Source: Parapedobacter tibetensis
Lineage (GTDB): Bacteria; Bacteroidota; Bacteroidia; Sphingobacteriales; Sphingobacteriaceae
Direction of reading: 5' to 3'
Assembly: GCF_024704835.1 (NCBI RefSeq)
Contig: NZ_JAMXBE010000016.1
Span: forward strand, 24,586 to 88,585
DNA: 64,000 nucleotides
Shown here: one piece after another, positions 8,176-16,807 of the stretch
How positions within the stretch are numbered: the first letter of the stretch is position 1
Layout: each line of letters starts with the position of its first letter
Notes under the pieces: model-generated
The model's input: the letters and a program-made list of their open reading frames with translations, nothing else
Database searches by the model: none
What the model was told of the DNA's origin: nothing
Program-made: the position numbers and the translations under genes

Positions 8176-10854
8176 ATGCTTAAGGAGGCGCTTTTATTAG
8201 TCTTCATGTTGTTGGCAACAACTGCTTTTGCCCAACCCTACCAAATCCATGGTGCCCTCAAAACCCAGGACGGTAATCCCGTACCTCATGCCAGTGTGAC
8301 CATTCGTAACACGCAGGACCGAATCGTGGCCTTCAAATCCAGTGATGCCTCCGGCAATTTTGCCATCGCCCTGCCCGCTCCGGTTAAGCCGAATAGCCTG
8401 CGCTTGCAGATCAACCACCTCGGCTATGCAAAAATAGACCTCCCACTCTCAATCGACAGGAACCGATATGAGATTACTATGGAAGAGAAGGCGATTGATC
8501 TTTCAGAGGTGGAAGTAAAAAGCCGGCCGCGCATCGATTCGCGCGGAGATACGCTCAGCTACGATGTAGCGTCCTTTGCCAAGGCCGAAGACCGCAGCAT
8601 CGGCGATGTGCTTAAGCGCATGCCGGGGATGGAAGTAAGTGAAAGTGGGCAAATCAAGTACAATGGCCGAAATATCTCCAACTTCTACATTGATGGCGAC
8701 GACCTATTGGACGACAAATATAGTGTCGGCACTAAAACCATCCCCTACGCCATGGTACAGAAACTGGAGGTTCTCCAGAACCACCAGCCTTTGAAGGTGC
8801 TCAAGAACAAAACACTCAGCGATAAAGTGGCACTCAACCTCATCATCAAGGACGAGGCCAAGCTGAAGCTTACCGGACAGGCGAAGCTGGGGGCAGGATT
8901 GCCGCAGCAGTATGACGGCGAACTCAACAGCATCCTCTTCAACAAGAAATACAAGATGCTCAATGTGGCCAAGGGCAACAATGTGGGCGATGACTTGGCG
9001 GCTGACTTTACGGCCTTCAATTTCTCCGACATGCTCGCTGGCGCAGGCAACTCCCGGCCGCAGTTGTTGCTCTCATCAGGAACCGCGGGCAATCCTGCCC
9101 TGCCCAAGCAGCGGTATTACTTCAACAACTCAGGCTCGCTCAATGCCAATAACCTAGTGAATCTGAAAAGTGGCCTGCAACTCAAATCAAACATCAACGG
9201 GCTGCTTGACCGCAATAACATGGCGTATAACAGCCTGAGCGAGCTTTATCTCAGCAGCGATACCATACGCTATTCGGAGCGACAGGATATCGATAAAAGT
9301 CCGTTCCTTACCGATGTAAGCCTATCGGCCATGGCCAATAAAGATGACTACTATTTCAGCAACGTGCTGAAAATGAAATACTCAGGCGAAACAGGAGCAT
9401 CTTCTCTGCTCAGTAACGACATGGATATGGATCAACGGTTGCGCCACCGCGTCCGCGACTTTTCCAACACTCTGGCATATACCCCTGCATTGAAAAACGG
9501 GAATGTCATTAACATCCAATGGTACCTCAATCATTATAACCAGCCGCAGACGCTTGCGATCGCCCCGGGTATCAACCGAGATGTGCTCAACGATGGGGAA
9601 CCTTTCGCTGGTATCCGCCAATTTGCGGAAACCCCCACGTGGTTCAATCGTGCGTCCTTGGCTTACCGGCTCACCAAGGGTATCGTCAAGCAGCGCTACC
9701 GGGTGGGGGTGCTCAATGAATGGCAACGGCTCCGATCATCTCTACGCCTCATGCAGAACGACGGCAGCGAGACACCATATGTCGGCAGCGACGACAACAA
9801 CTTGCACTGGAACCGCCAACAGCTATTTGCCGAGGGCACTTATGAATATAAAAAGGGGCCGTGGGAATCGTCACTCATGCTGCCGCTTACCGCACAACGC
9901 GTAGCCTATGAAGATGCCACCTTTGCCCTCAGTGAACGAGAAATACGGGTGCTCTTCAATCCTTCGTTCAGGGTGAAGCTGATGACCAATGTAGAGGATT
10001 ACTTCTCGGTCAGTTATAATTTTTCAAACCAGATGGGCAACATCAACGGCGTATTCCGTGGGGCCCTGCTGGCTAATTACCGACGTATCCGAGCGAATAA
10101 TGCTGCTCTGCAGGAGCAAAGTGGCCATAATATAGGCCTGCGGTACAATTTTCAGCGTGCCATCAGCATGCTGTTTATGAATGCAGGCATCACGTATAGC
10201 AAGTCCACAGCAAACACTATTGCCTCCAGCGTGATCACTGACAATATAGCGCGTACGGTATTGCTACCCTTTGATAACGATGTGAGCAGCCTAAGCGCTA
10301 ATGGAGGCATTAGCAAATACATCTTCGCTCTCGGTGCTACGGCCAGCCTCAAGGCCTCATGGAGCACCACGAAGTTCAATCAATTGCTTAATGGTGAGTC
10401 GCTGCCTTTCGACAATATTTCCTTCACGCTCAATCCCGGTTTCGAAGCCCGGCTTTTCGGCCGCATCAGCATCAATTACAGTGGCACCGGTACCTGGACC
10501 ACCAGTAGACTAGTAGATCAGGAAGCAACTGCGACAATCCATGACCAACAGTTACGTATGGTTGATCAATCGGTAGGGATTACTTGCTCCCCGTTTACAC
10601 ATACATTTATCCGTGTAAATGGGCGGCACCAGTATACGGGCCAACAGCAAACAGCAGACATCAGTTATTTCTTCGCCGATGCCAACATCCGGCATAGGCT
10701 CATCAAGTGGCGTACCGATATAGAGTTTGAGCTCACCAACTTGGCCAATGTCACCTCCTATGAAACTTATCACCTCTCGGCCAACCAGTTTGCCTATAGT
10801 CATTACAATCTACGTGGAAGGATGGCAGTGTTGAAATGCACATTCAGCCTGTGA
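8176..10854 (+). CDS. TonB-dependent receptor-like outer-membrane barrel, GLPGLI partner
   Basis: Outer-membrane protein of about 892 residues. I chose the ATG at 8176 because it gives a clean signal peptide (MLKEALLLVFMLLATTAFAQ); the frame is open further upstream to an ATG-less extension at 8131 that would spoil the signal. A CarboxypepD_reg-like domain comes first, then a plug-like region (DVLKRMPGMEVSESG, then YIDGDDLLDD), then a long beta-barrel ending in TFSL. It belongs to the shorter receptor-like proteins that accompany GLPGLI genes. An obvious TonB box was not seen, so whether it uses TonB is open. It follows the GLPGLI gene by 41 bp and probably shares its transcript. Confidence 0.88.
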   Translation: MLKEALLLVFMLLATTAFAQPYQIHGALKTQDGNPVPHASVTIRNTQDRIVAFKSSDASGNFAIALPAPVKPNSLRLQINHLGYAKIDLPLSIDRNRYEITMEEKAIDLSEVEVKSRPRIDSRGDTLSYDVASFAKAEDRSIGDVLKRMPGMEVSESGQIKYNGRNISNFYIDGDDLLDDKYSVGTKTIPYAMVQKLEVLQNHQPLKVLKNKTLSDKVALNLIIKDEAKLKLTGQAKLGAGLPQQYDGELNSILFNKKYKMLNVAKGNNVGDDLAADFTAFNFSDMLAGAGNSRPQLLLSSGTAGNPALPKQRYYFNNSGSLNANNLVNLKSGLQLKSNINGLLDRNNMAYNSLSELYLSSDTIRYSERQDIDKSPFLTDVSLSAMANKDDYYFSNVLKMKYSGETGASSLLSNDMDMDQRLRHRVRDFSNTLAYTPALKNGNVINIQWYLNHYNQPQTLAIAPGINRDVLNDGEPFAGIRQFAETPTWFNRASLAYRLTKGIVKQRYRVGVLNEWQRLRSSLRLMQNDGSETPYVGSDDNNLHWNRQQLFAEGTYEYKKGPWESSLMLPLTAQRVAYEDATFALSEREIRVLFNPSFRVKLMTNVEDYFSVSYNFSNQMGNINGVFRGALLANYRRIRANNAALQEQSGHNIGLRYNFQRAISMLFMNAGITYSKSTANTIASSVITDNIARTVLLPFDNDVSSLSANGGISKYIFALGATASLKASWSTTKFNQLLNGESLPFDNISFTLNPGFEARLFGRISINYSGTGTWTTSRLVDQEATATIHDQQLRMVDQSVGITCSPFTHTFIRVNGRHQYTGQQQTADISYFFADANIRHRLIKWRTDIEFELTNLANVTSYETYHLSANQFAYSHYNLRGRMAVLKCTFSL

Positions 10855-10937
10855 GGATTAATCTTCTCGATGGATGAAGTTAGCCTCAAAAACATTTTAT
10901 ACCGACGGGTATATTTTGTTACCTTCGCTTGCAAACA

Positions 10938-12188
10938 ATGAAGCAGATTATGACAAGAGTAGTCATCACCGGATTGGGAGCCGTTACACCCATAGGAAAC
11001 GACGTGAAAACATGTTGGACAAATGCAATTCATGGTGTAAGTGGAGCCAGAACAATCACCCGATTTAATGCGGAAAAATTCAGGACCAGAATAGCCTGTG
11101 AGGTGACGGATTTTTCGCCCGAAAAGTACCTTGATACAAAAGAAATCAAACGTAGTGACCTGTTTACCCAGTACGCCCTATATGCTGCTTCCGAGGCAAT
11201 GGAAAATTCCGGATTGGATGTGTCAAAAATGGATCCATTTGATATCGGGGTAATCTGGGGGGTGGGACAAGGCGGAATGGACACGTTTGAACAGGAGGTG
11301 ATCAGTTATGTTGAGGGGAAATATACACCCCGGTTCAACCCTTTTTTCGTACCTAAACTGATTGTCAATATGGCGTCAGGGATGATTTCCATGAAGTTTG
11401 GGCTGCAGGGAATCAATTATACCACCGTTTCAGCATGTGCTACGTCCAATACGGCCATCATGGACGCCTTTAACTACATCAGGATGGGCAAAGCAAAAGT
11501 GTTCGTAACTGGCGGTTCCGAAGCGCCCATCACCCCGGCGTCTGTAGGAGGTTTTTCGGCCATGAAAGCAATGTCGATACGGAATGATGATCCGCTGCAT
11601 GCCAGTAGACCATATGATAAAGACCGTGATGGGTTTGTGATGGGAGAAGGTTCAGGCGCTTTAATTTTGGAAGAATATGAGCATGCGAAAAGGCGTGGAG
11701 CCCATATTTATGCAGAAATTGTGGGTGCGGCAATGACGGCCGATGCGTATCACATGACCGCCCCGCATCCCGAAGGAATTGGGGCCTCAAAGGCGATGGA
11801 ACTAGCCCTGAACGAAGCAAGCATCTACCCGGCTGAAGTGGATTACCTGAACCCACATGCTACATCAACTCCCATTGGCGATATCAGCGAATTATATGCT
11901 GTAACCAGAACATTTCAGCAAACGGAAAATCTCAGCATCAGTGCTACAAAGTCCATGACCGGGCATTTGTTGGGTGCAGCTGGAGCCGTAGAGGCTATTT
12001 TTGCTATAAAATCCATCAATGACAGCATCATTCCGCCCACCATCAATATGGAGCATTTAGATGAGGCTATCCCCGAAAGCATCCATATTGTGGCAAATGA
12101 AGCGTTGGAGCGCAAAGTAGATGTGGCCATGAGCAATTCATTTGGCTTTGGCGGACATAATGCGAGTGTTGTATTCAAGAGAATATGA
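10938..12188 (+). CDS. fabF: Beta-ketoacyl-ACP synthase II (FabF-like)
   Basis: Condensing enzyme of type II fatty acid synthesis: it extends acyl-ACP with malonyl-ACP in the cytoplasm. With the ATG at 10938 the protein has 416 residues. The Cys-His-His triad is visible: active-site Cys167 in VSACATSN, His307 in NPHATSTPIGD and His343 in KSMTGHLLGAAG. Pro rather than the usual Ala precedes the first His. Other starts are TTG 10929 and ATG 10950. No acpP, rnc or other fatty-acid genes are adjacent, so this is a stand-alone copy, perhaps an additional KAS II rather than the housekeeping one. A KAS from a secondary lipid pathway cannot be excluded. Confidence 0.88.
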   Translation: MKQIMTRVVITGLGAVTPIGNDVKTCWTNAIHGVSGARTITRFNAEKFRTRIACEVTDFSPEKYLDTKEIKRSDLFTQYALYAASEAMENSGLDVSKMDPFDIGVIWGVGQGGMDTFEQEVISYVEGKYTPRFNPFFVPKLIVNMASGMISMKFGLQGINYTTVSACATSNTAIMDAFNYIRMGKAKVFVTGGSEAPITPASVGGFSAMKAMSIRNDDPLHASRPYDKDRDGFVMGEGSGALILEEYEHAKRRGAHIYAEIVGAAMTADAYHMTAPHPEGIGASKAMELALNEASIYPAEVDYLNPHATSTPIGDISELYAVTRTFQQTENLSISATKSMTGHLLGAAGAVEAIFAIKSINDSIIPPTINMEHLDEAIPESIHIVANEALERKVDVAMSNSFGFGGHNASVVFKRI

Positions 12189-12213
12189 TGGTTGTATAGG
12201 CTAAGTTTACGCG

Positions 12214-13002
12214 GTGAAGGTAAATGTAATATCCACGGTTGTTATAGTCGCTTTGGCCGCAGGCCTTACCAATGGTTCCTGCTACCATGATGGGGGAAAC
12301 ATCCAGGCGGCGCCTGATAAAGATACATTAACCACATTGAGTATAGATACTACCCGTTCAGGCGCTTACCGGAAGATGGTGATGCACCATTACCGCGTGG
12401 CTGGGCTTGCCAATAGCGGGTTGGACAGTGCAGTGTTTTACACAGCTTATACCGGATACCTCAACCTAAAAGCCAAGGGAAGAACTACCTCTCCGATATT
12501 GACCATTGTTGATTTTAATTTGCCCAGCACCACGAATCGGATGTGGATCATTGACGCGGATAAGGATAGTCTTTTGCTGAGCACCTGGTCTGCCCATGGC
12601 AAGGGTAGTGGCACGGAGATGGCCGCGATATTTTCCAACATACCGGGTTCGTTGCAGACTAGCTTGGGCTTTTACCTTACTGCCGAGGAATACATCGGCA
12701 AAAACGGTCGCTCGCTCAAACTTGATGGCCTTGATGTGGGTTATAATACCAATGCGCGCAAACGCTATGTGGTCATGCATGGAGCCGATTATGTGAGCCA
12801 GGATACCATTGATGCGTATGGCCACTTGGGCAATAGCGAAGGATGCCCCGCGGTTTCACATGATGTAAACCATCAGGTGATTGACTGGGTCAAAGGAAGA
12901 TCGGTATTGTTTATTATTGGGCCCTCGAAAGATTACCATTCGGTATGGTTGGATGAAGAGGTGGCAATGAACCAACTACTTGAGCCACGGAATAGTGATT
13001 AA
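12214..13002 (+). CDS. L,D-transpeptidase-like (YkuD_2) murein-linked protein
   Basis: A 262-residue exported protein of the murein L,D-transpeptidase catalytic domain family (YkuD_2 type). The signature pair is present: His189 in VMHGADYVS and Cys211 in HLGNSEGCPAVS, the expected catalytic Cys in the SxGCP motif. The N-terminus is a hydrophobic signal, with Cys23 as a possible but non-canonical lipidation site. The start is GTG at 12214; no earlier ATG is in frame and the signal peptide begins directly there. Family members are expected to act on peptidoglycan cross-links or anchor proteins to it, but this subfamily is poorly characterised. It is flanked by fabF and the converging rmuC, 5 bp away. 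Confidence 0.8.
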   Translation: MKVNVISTVVIVALAAGLTNGSCYHDGGNIQAAPDKDTLTTLSIDTTRSGAYRKMVMHHYRVAGLANSGLDSAVFYTAYTGYLNLKAKGRTTSPILTIVDFNLPSTTNRMWIIDADKDSLLLSTWSAHGKGSGTEMAAIFSNIPGSLQTSLGFYLTAEEYIGKNGRSLKLDGLDVGYNTNARKRYVVMHGADYVSQDTIDAYGHLGNSEGCPAVSHDVNHQVIDWVKGRSVLFIIGPSKDYHSVWLDEEVAMNQLLEPRNSD

Positions 13003-13007
13003 GAGTG

Positions 13008-14372
13008 TTATTCGGTATCATCCAACAGATTACCATCAATCTGCTTACTTGCTCGCGCACCCAATTGCTTCAGCTTCTCCACTTTCTTGATGACATTGCC
13101 GGGGCCTGTCCCCAGCTTCTTGGTGGCTTCTTCATGCGAGCGTACTGCCTTATTCAACTGTTCGCCCACTTTGCCCATGTCTTGTAGAAAACCCACGAAT
13201 TTGTCATAGAGCGCCCCTGCCTCCTTCGCGATTTCAAGCACATTGCGCGTTTGCCGTTCTTGTTTCCACATGCTGGCAATGGTGCGTAAGGTAGCCAGTA
13301 GGGTAGATGGGCTTACAATCACCACCTTGCGGTCCCAAGCATCGCTGAAAAGGTCGGCTTTATAGGTGATAGACATGCTGAAGGCCGACTCAATGGGCAT
13401 GAACAGCAAGACGAAGTCGGGCGAATTGATTTGGTACAGGTCTTGGTAGTTTTTGGCCGATAGACCTTTTACATGGTTTTCCATGGATTGAACGTGTTGT
13501 TTGGCAAAGGCTTCGCGGTCTTCGTCGGTGTCCGCATTCACCCAACGTTCATAGGCCAGAAGCGACACCTTGGAATCGACAACCAAATGTTTTTCATCCG
13601 GCAGGTCAATGATGGCATCGGGTTGTAAGCGGCGACCATCTTCATCCGCCATGGAGGCCTGAAGCCGGTATTCTCGGTCTTTGACCAGTCCGGAACGCTC
13701 CAACACCCGTTCGAGGATGACCTCTCCCCAATTGCCCTGCTTTTTGCTATCGCCCTTGAGCGCACGGGTAAGGTTATTAGCCTCGTCTTTGATACGGAGG
13801 CTTTGCTCCATCAGTTCCTTCACCATACCCTTAAGCGAATTTCGTTCGTCAGATTCGGCTTTATAGGTCTTGTCGACTTTTTCTTCAAACAGCTTGATTT
13901 TTTCCTTAAGTGGATTCAATATGAGATCGAGGGATTTGCTATTGGTCTCCGTGAATTTCAAGGTTTTCTCTTCTAAGATTTTATTGGCAATAACCTGGAA
14001 TTCGATGTTAAACTGTTGCTTGATGGTTTCTATTTCCGCTTTTTGTTCCTGAAGTTTTTCCTGCTGTGATGTATAGTAGGCTTTTGCACTTTCCAGCGAT
14101 TTCTCGGCCTGTGCTAGCCGTTCGCGTTCCTGTTGCAGTTCGCGGATGAGGCGTTGCTGCTCATCGCGGAGCATGGTGGTGATGCTTTCCTTTTCGGTAA
14201 CGAGATTTTCGGTCTGTTGCTCCGCACGGGCCAATTGGAGGGCTAGGGATTCTTTTTCAGTTCGTAACCTATCAAGCTCCTGTGTGTTTGCAGTAGACCG
14301 AGGTCGCTTGGCAAACAGAATAACCGCAACAATAAGGATGATAAGGGCAATAATAACAGGATATAGTTCCAT
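13008..14372 (-). CDS. rmuC: DNA recombination protein RmuC homologue
   Basis: RmuC limits DNA inversions at short inverted repeats and is thought to be a nuclease-fold protein. The 454-residue protein has one N-terminal membrane segment (about 4-20), a long coiled coil (about 28-160) rich in Glu, Gln and Lys, and the conserved RmuC core with KKQGNWGEVILERVLERSGL, the LQPDAIIDLPDEKHLVVDSKVSL nuclease-like segment and the LLFMPIESAF motif. The length is normal for the family. A TATCTTTG promoter box lies 7 bp before the ATG. The role in this organism is inferred from homology. Confidence 0.92.
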   Translation of the reverse strand: MELYPVIIALIILIVAVILFAKRPRSTANTQELDRLRTEKESLALQLARAEQQTENLVTEKESITTMLRDEQQRLIRELQQERERLAQAEKSLESAKAYYTSQQEKLQEQKAEIETIKQQFNIEFQVIANKILEEKTLKFTETNSKSLDLILNPLKEKIKLFEEKVDKTYKAESDERNSLKGMVKELMEQSLRIKDEANNLTRALKGDSKKQGNWGEVILERVLERSGLVKDREYRLQASMADEDGRRLQPDAIIDLPDEKHLVVDSKVSLLAYERWVNADTDEDREAFAKQHVQSMENHVKGLSAKNYQDLYQINSPDFVLLFMPIESAFSMSITYKADLFSDAWDRKVVIVSPSTLLATLRTIASMWKQERQTRNVLEIAKEAGALYDKFVGFLQDMGKVGEQLNKAVRSHEEATKKLGTGPGNVIKKVEKLKQLGARASKQIDGNLLDDTE

Positions 14373-14379
14373 GGTAAGG

Positions 14380-14387
14380 CAAAGATA
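14380..14387 (-). promoter_or_regulatory. -7 promoter element of rmuC
   Basis: TATCTTTG on the minus strand, 7 bp upstream of the rmuC ATG. It fits TAnnTTTG and implies a leader of only a few bases. Confidence 0.5.
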
Positions 14388-14402
14388 GGAAAATGAGCGG
14401 TG

Positions 14403-15584
14403 TCAAATCAATTTTTGATACGTCTTCCACCAAAGATCAGGCATTTCCCCCGCTACTGCAGTTTGGTAATCCTCATACCTGCAAGGAATGAGGTGGTGGC
14501 GTTCGTTTGCCGATTTAGCCCCCGAATAGGGCACCTGCATCCACCAGCGATCTGACTTCTTGCTCTTCAAAAAGACCAATTCGTATGCATCGTCATGCAA
14601 GGTGGCCCGGTAAATGATATAGGCGGATTTAGGAATGGGGGGAGTATCGTTTTTACGGCTATAGAAGCCATCGATGAAACACCAAATCATCTGCGATAAG
14701 AGGCTAGCTGTCTGTTCGCGACTGTCAAGTAAGGGATTATATTCATAGAAACCTATCGAAGAGAGGTTGTCACTCATGCCTGCATACCGACAGATTTGAC
14801 AAGCCTCGTCGCCAAATAGCCCATTGGGTGTAGCATGGGCATTCCCCGGTGCATCCGAAAACCGGATGGCACCCACATCAAAGCTAACCATGTCTGCTGC
14901 CCGGATGATGGGTTCTATTTGGTCTACCTTATCCGCGATAAACCCAAGACGCGTGGTGTTAAAATATAGTTTGTCATACATCGCAATGGATTCCTTGCTC
15001 GCAAAATAAGTTTGGTAAGCTAGGTTATTCAAATTGAACAGGTAATCGGGCTCATGCAGGATAATGTGATTGAGATACGTCAGTGAATGGAGGGGGGCAT
15101 TTTCCGTATTTTCTTGGTCGATATCAAACCGCGAATCCACAATGGCTACTTCAACCTTTTTCTCCAGCTTTTCATAAGCGAGATATTGGGCATAGGTGAT
15201 GTCTTGTCCGCCGCCGATAATGATAGGGATGATGCCCGATTTAATAAGTTCTTCGGCCGCGGTTTTTACAGCGGCGTAGGTGTCCGTTACCGTTTCACCT
15301 GCCTTGATGTTCCCCAAGTCCGCCAACTGCAGCTTGTATTCGCCTTGATAGAGCGTATAGAGATGCTTGCGTACAGCGTCTGCTGCCGCGGCACAACCTA
15401 GGTTGCCGATAGCCATACGGTCGTCCTGTACTCCTAGTAGCGCCATGTCTGGTCGCTTATCCTCCATGTCGGGGAAATTTTTATCGTATACCTCGATAGA
15501 TGCTCCGATTTGCGAGTTGAAAAATCCGGTATCTGGAGTAATATCCTGGAGGGAAATGGGGGAAAAGAAAACGGATAGGGACAT
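14403..15584 (-). CDS. Arginase/formimidoylglutamase-fold protein lacking metal ligands
   Basis: A 393-residue ureohydrolase-fold protein, about 80 residues longer than typical arginases. In active family members, six residues in GG(D/G)H, DAHxD and SFDxDxxDP bind two manganese ions. Here the corresponding segments read GGGQD (124-128), DSRFD (150-154) and SFDVG (234-238), so two His and one Asp are replaced by Gln, Arg and Gly. The other acidic residues remain. Databases usually name such proteins formimidoylglutamase, but hydrolysis is doubtful here. The start at 15584 is preferred over 15647 because a TATTTTTG promoter box lies between the two. It is followed 30 bp later by rmuC on the same strand, and no histidine-degradation genes are adjacent. 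Confidence 0.8.
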   Translation of the reverse strand: MSLSVFFSPISLQDITPDTGFFNSQIGASIEVYDKNFPDMEDKRPDMALLGVQDDRMAIGNLGCAAAADAVRKHLYTLYQGEYKLQLADLGNIKAGETVTDTYAAVKTAAEELIKSGIIPIIIGGGQDITYAQYLAYEKLEKKVEVAIVDSRFDIDQENTENAPLHSLTYLNHIILHEPDYLFNLNNLAYQTYFASKESIAMYDKLYFNTTRLGFIADKVDQIEPIIRAADMVSFDVGAIRFSDAPGNAHATPNGLFGDEACQICRYAGMSDNLSSIGFYEYNPLLDSREQTASLLSQMIWCFIDGFYSRKNDTPPIPKSAYIIYRATLHDDAYELVFLKSKKSDRWWMQVPYSGAKSANERHHLIPCRYEDYQTAVAGEMPDLWWKTYQKLI

Positions 15585-15604
15585 GGTCGTTATATGTTGC
15601 TTGG

Positions 15605-15612
15605 CAAAAATA
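15605..15612 (-). promoter_or_regulatory. -7 promoter element of the arginase-fold gene
   Basis: TATTTTTG on the minus strand, 20 bp before the ATG at 15584. Its position argues against the upstream in-frame start at 15647. Confidence 0.5.
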
Positions 15613-15829
15613 TTTGACAAACTTACATAAAATGCTTGCATGGGCAAAGGGGATAGCTATTTTATAGGGCGCTATCTACCATTGAAAGCAAATTTTTGGA
15701 TGAAACCTGCAGGAGCTGCCGCTTGATCTCATTGATGCTATAAAGAATATAAAGTAAAAATCAATATTTATGCAGATGAAATCTCCATTTATTACCTTAC
15801 TTTTGGAAGCATTATATCAACTATATATA

Positions 15830-16801
15830 GTGGTTTTAGTAACAGGCGGAACAGGTTTTCTTGGCGCTGTACTCATCAGGCGACTCATTGATTCAGGGAT
15901 TGATGTCCGGGCGACAAAACGGATTTCATCTACTGTGCCCGCTAGTTTGAGCGGCTTGGCACGCCTGCAGTGGGTGAATGCCGATATCAATGATTTTTTT
16001 GCATTGGAAGATGCTTTCCAAGGAGTAACCAAGGTGTACCACTGCGCGGCCATGATTTCATACCAGAAGGCAGACCGCAAGCGGATGACGAAGGTGAATG
16101 TGGATGGGACGGCCAACGTGGTGACATTAGCAACGGAGCGGCAAGTACGGTTGCTACATGTTAGTTCTATCGCCGCGGTCGGACGAGGTAAGGACGGTCG
16201 GGAAACCACGGAAGACGATTTATGGGAATTTAGCAAAGACCAGTCGGGCTATGCAATTGTAAAATATGAGGCCGAAATGGAAGTATGGCGGGGCATCGCC
16301 GAAGGGTTGGACGCCGTGATCGTAAACCCGGCACTTATCATTGGCCCCACGGCGGGTACGGAGGGCAGTGGATCCGTCTTTTCCTTGCTGCATAGGGGGC
16401 TTAAGTTTTATACAGGTGGCTCTGTGGGCCTTATTGATGTGGAAGATGTAGCTAAGGCTATGGTTGCACTTATGGCAGATACATCCATCAGTGGAGCGCG
16501 TTATTTGCTCAGCAATGTAAACATGACACACAAGGAGTTATTGGAAAAATGTAGCGTCTACCTCAATCGTCCGGCTCCCCATATACAGGCGACACCCTTT
16601 ATGCTAGGTGTTGCATGGCGCGCGGCCAAGCTCATGGCAGCATTTACGGGCAAAACACCATTACTCACCAAGGAATCTGCAAAGGCATCAAACCGCAAGA
16701 TGCGCTTTTCAAATAAAAAGATAGTGGATGCTATAGGCATCACATTCAAACCGATAGACAACACGTTGCGTGAAATATGTGCGGCATTAATAAACAGCTA
16801 A
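15830..16801 (+). CDS. NAD(P)-dependent epimerase/dehydratase (extended SDR)
   Basis: Extended short-chain dehydrogenase/reductase of about 323 residues. The Rossmann nucleotide-binding motif is TGGTGFLG right at the N-terminus and the catalytic pair is YAIVK (YxxxK). The family resembles dihydroflavonol reductase-like and nucleoside-sugar epimerase proteins; the substrate is unknown. I prefer GTG 15830, which gives MVLVTGGTGFLG, the usual beginning of this family. An ATG at 15770 would add 20 mostly hydrophobic residues that the fold does not need. The SerB-like gene begins 6 bp after the stop, so the two are probably co-transcribed. Confidence 0.85.
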   Translation: MVLVTGGTGFLGAVLIRRLIDSGIDVRATKRISSTVPASLSGLARLQWVNADINDFFALEDAFQGVTKVYHCAAMISYQKADRKRMTKVNVDGTANVVTLATERQVRLLHVSSIAAVGRGKDGRETTEDDLWEFSKDQSGYAIVKYEAEMEVWRGIAEGLDAVIVNPALIIGPTAGTEGSGSVFSLLHRGLKFYTGGSVGLIDVEDVAKAMVALMADTSISGARYLLSNVNMTHKELLEKCSVYLNRPAPHIQATPFMLGVAWRAAKLMAAFTGKTPLLTKESAKASNRKMRFSNKKIVDAIGITFKPIDNTLREICAALINS

Positions 16802-16807
16802 GAAATC

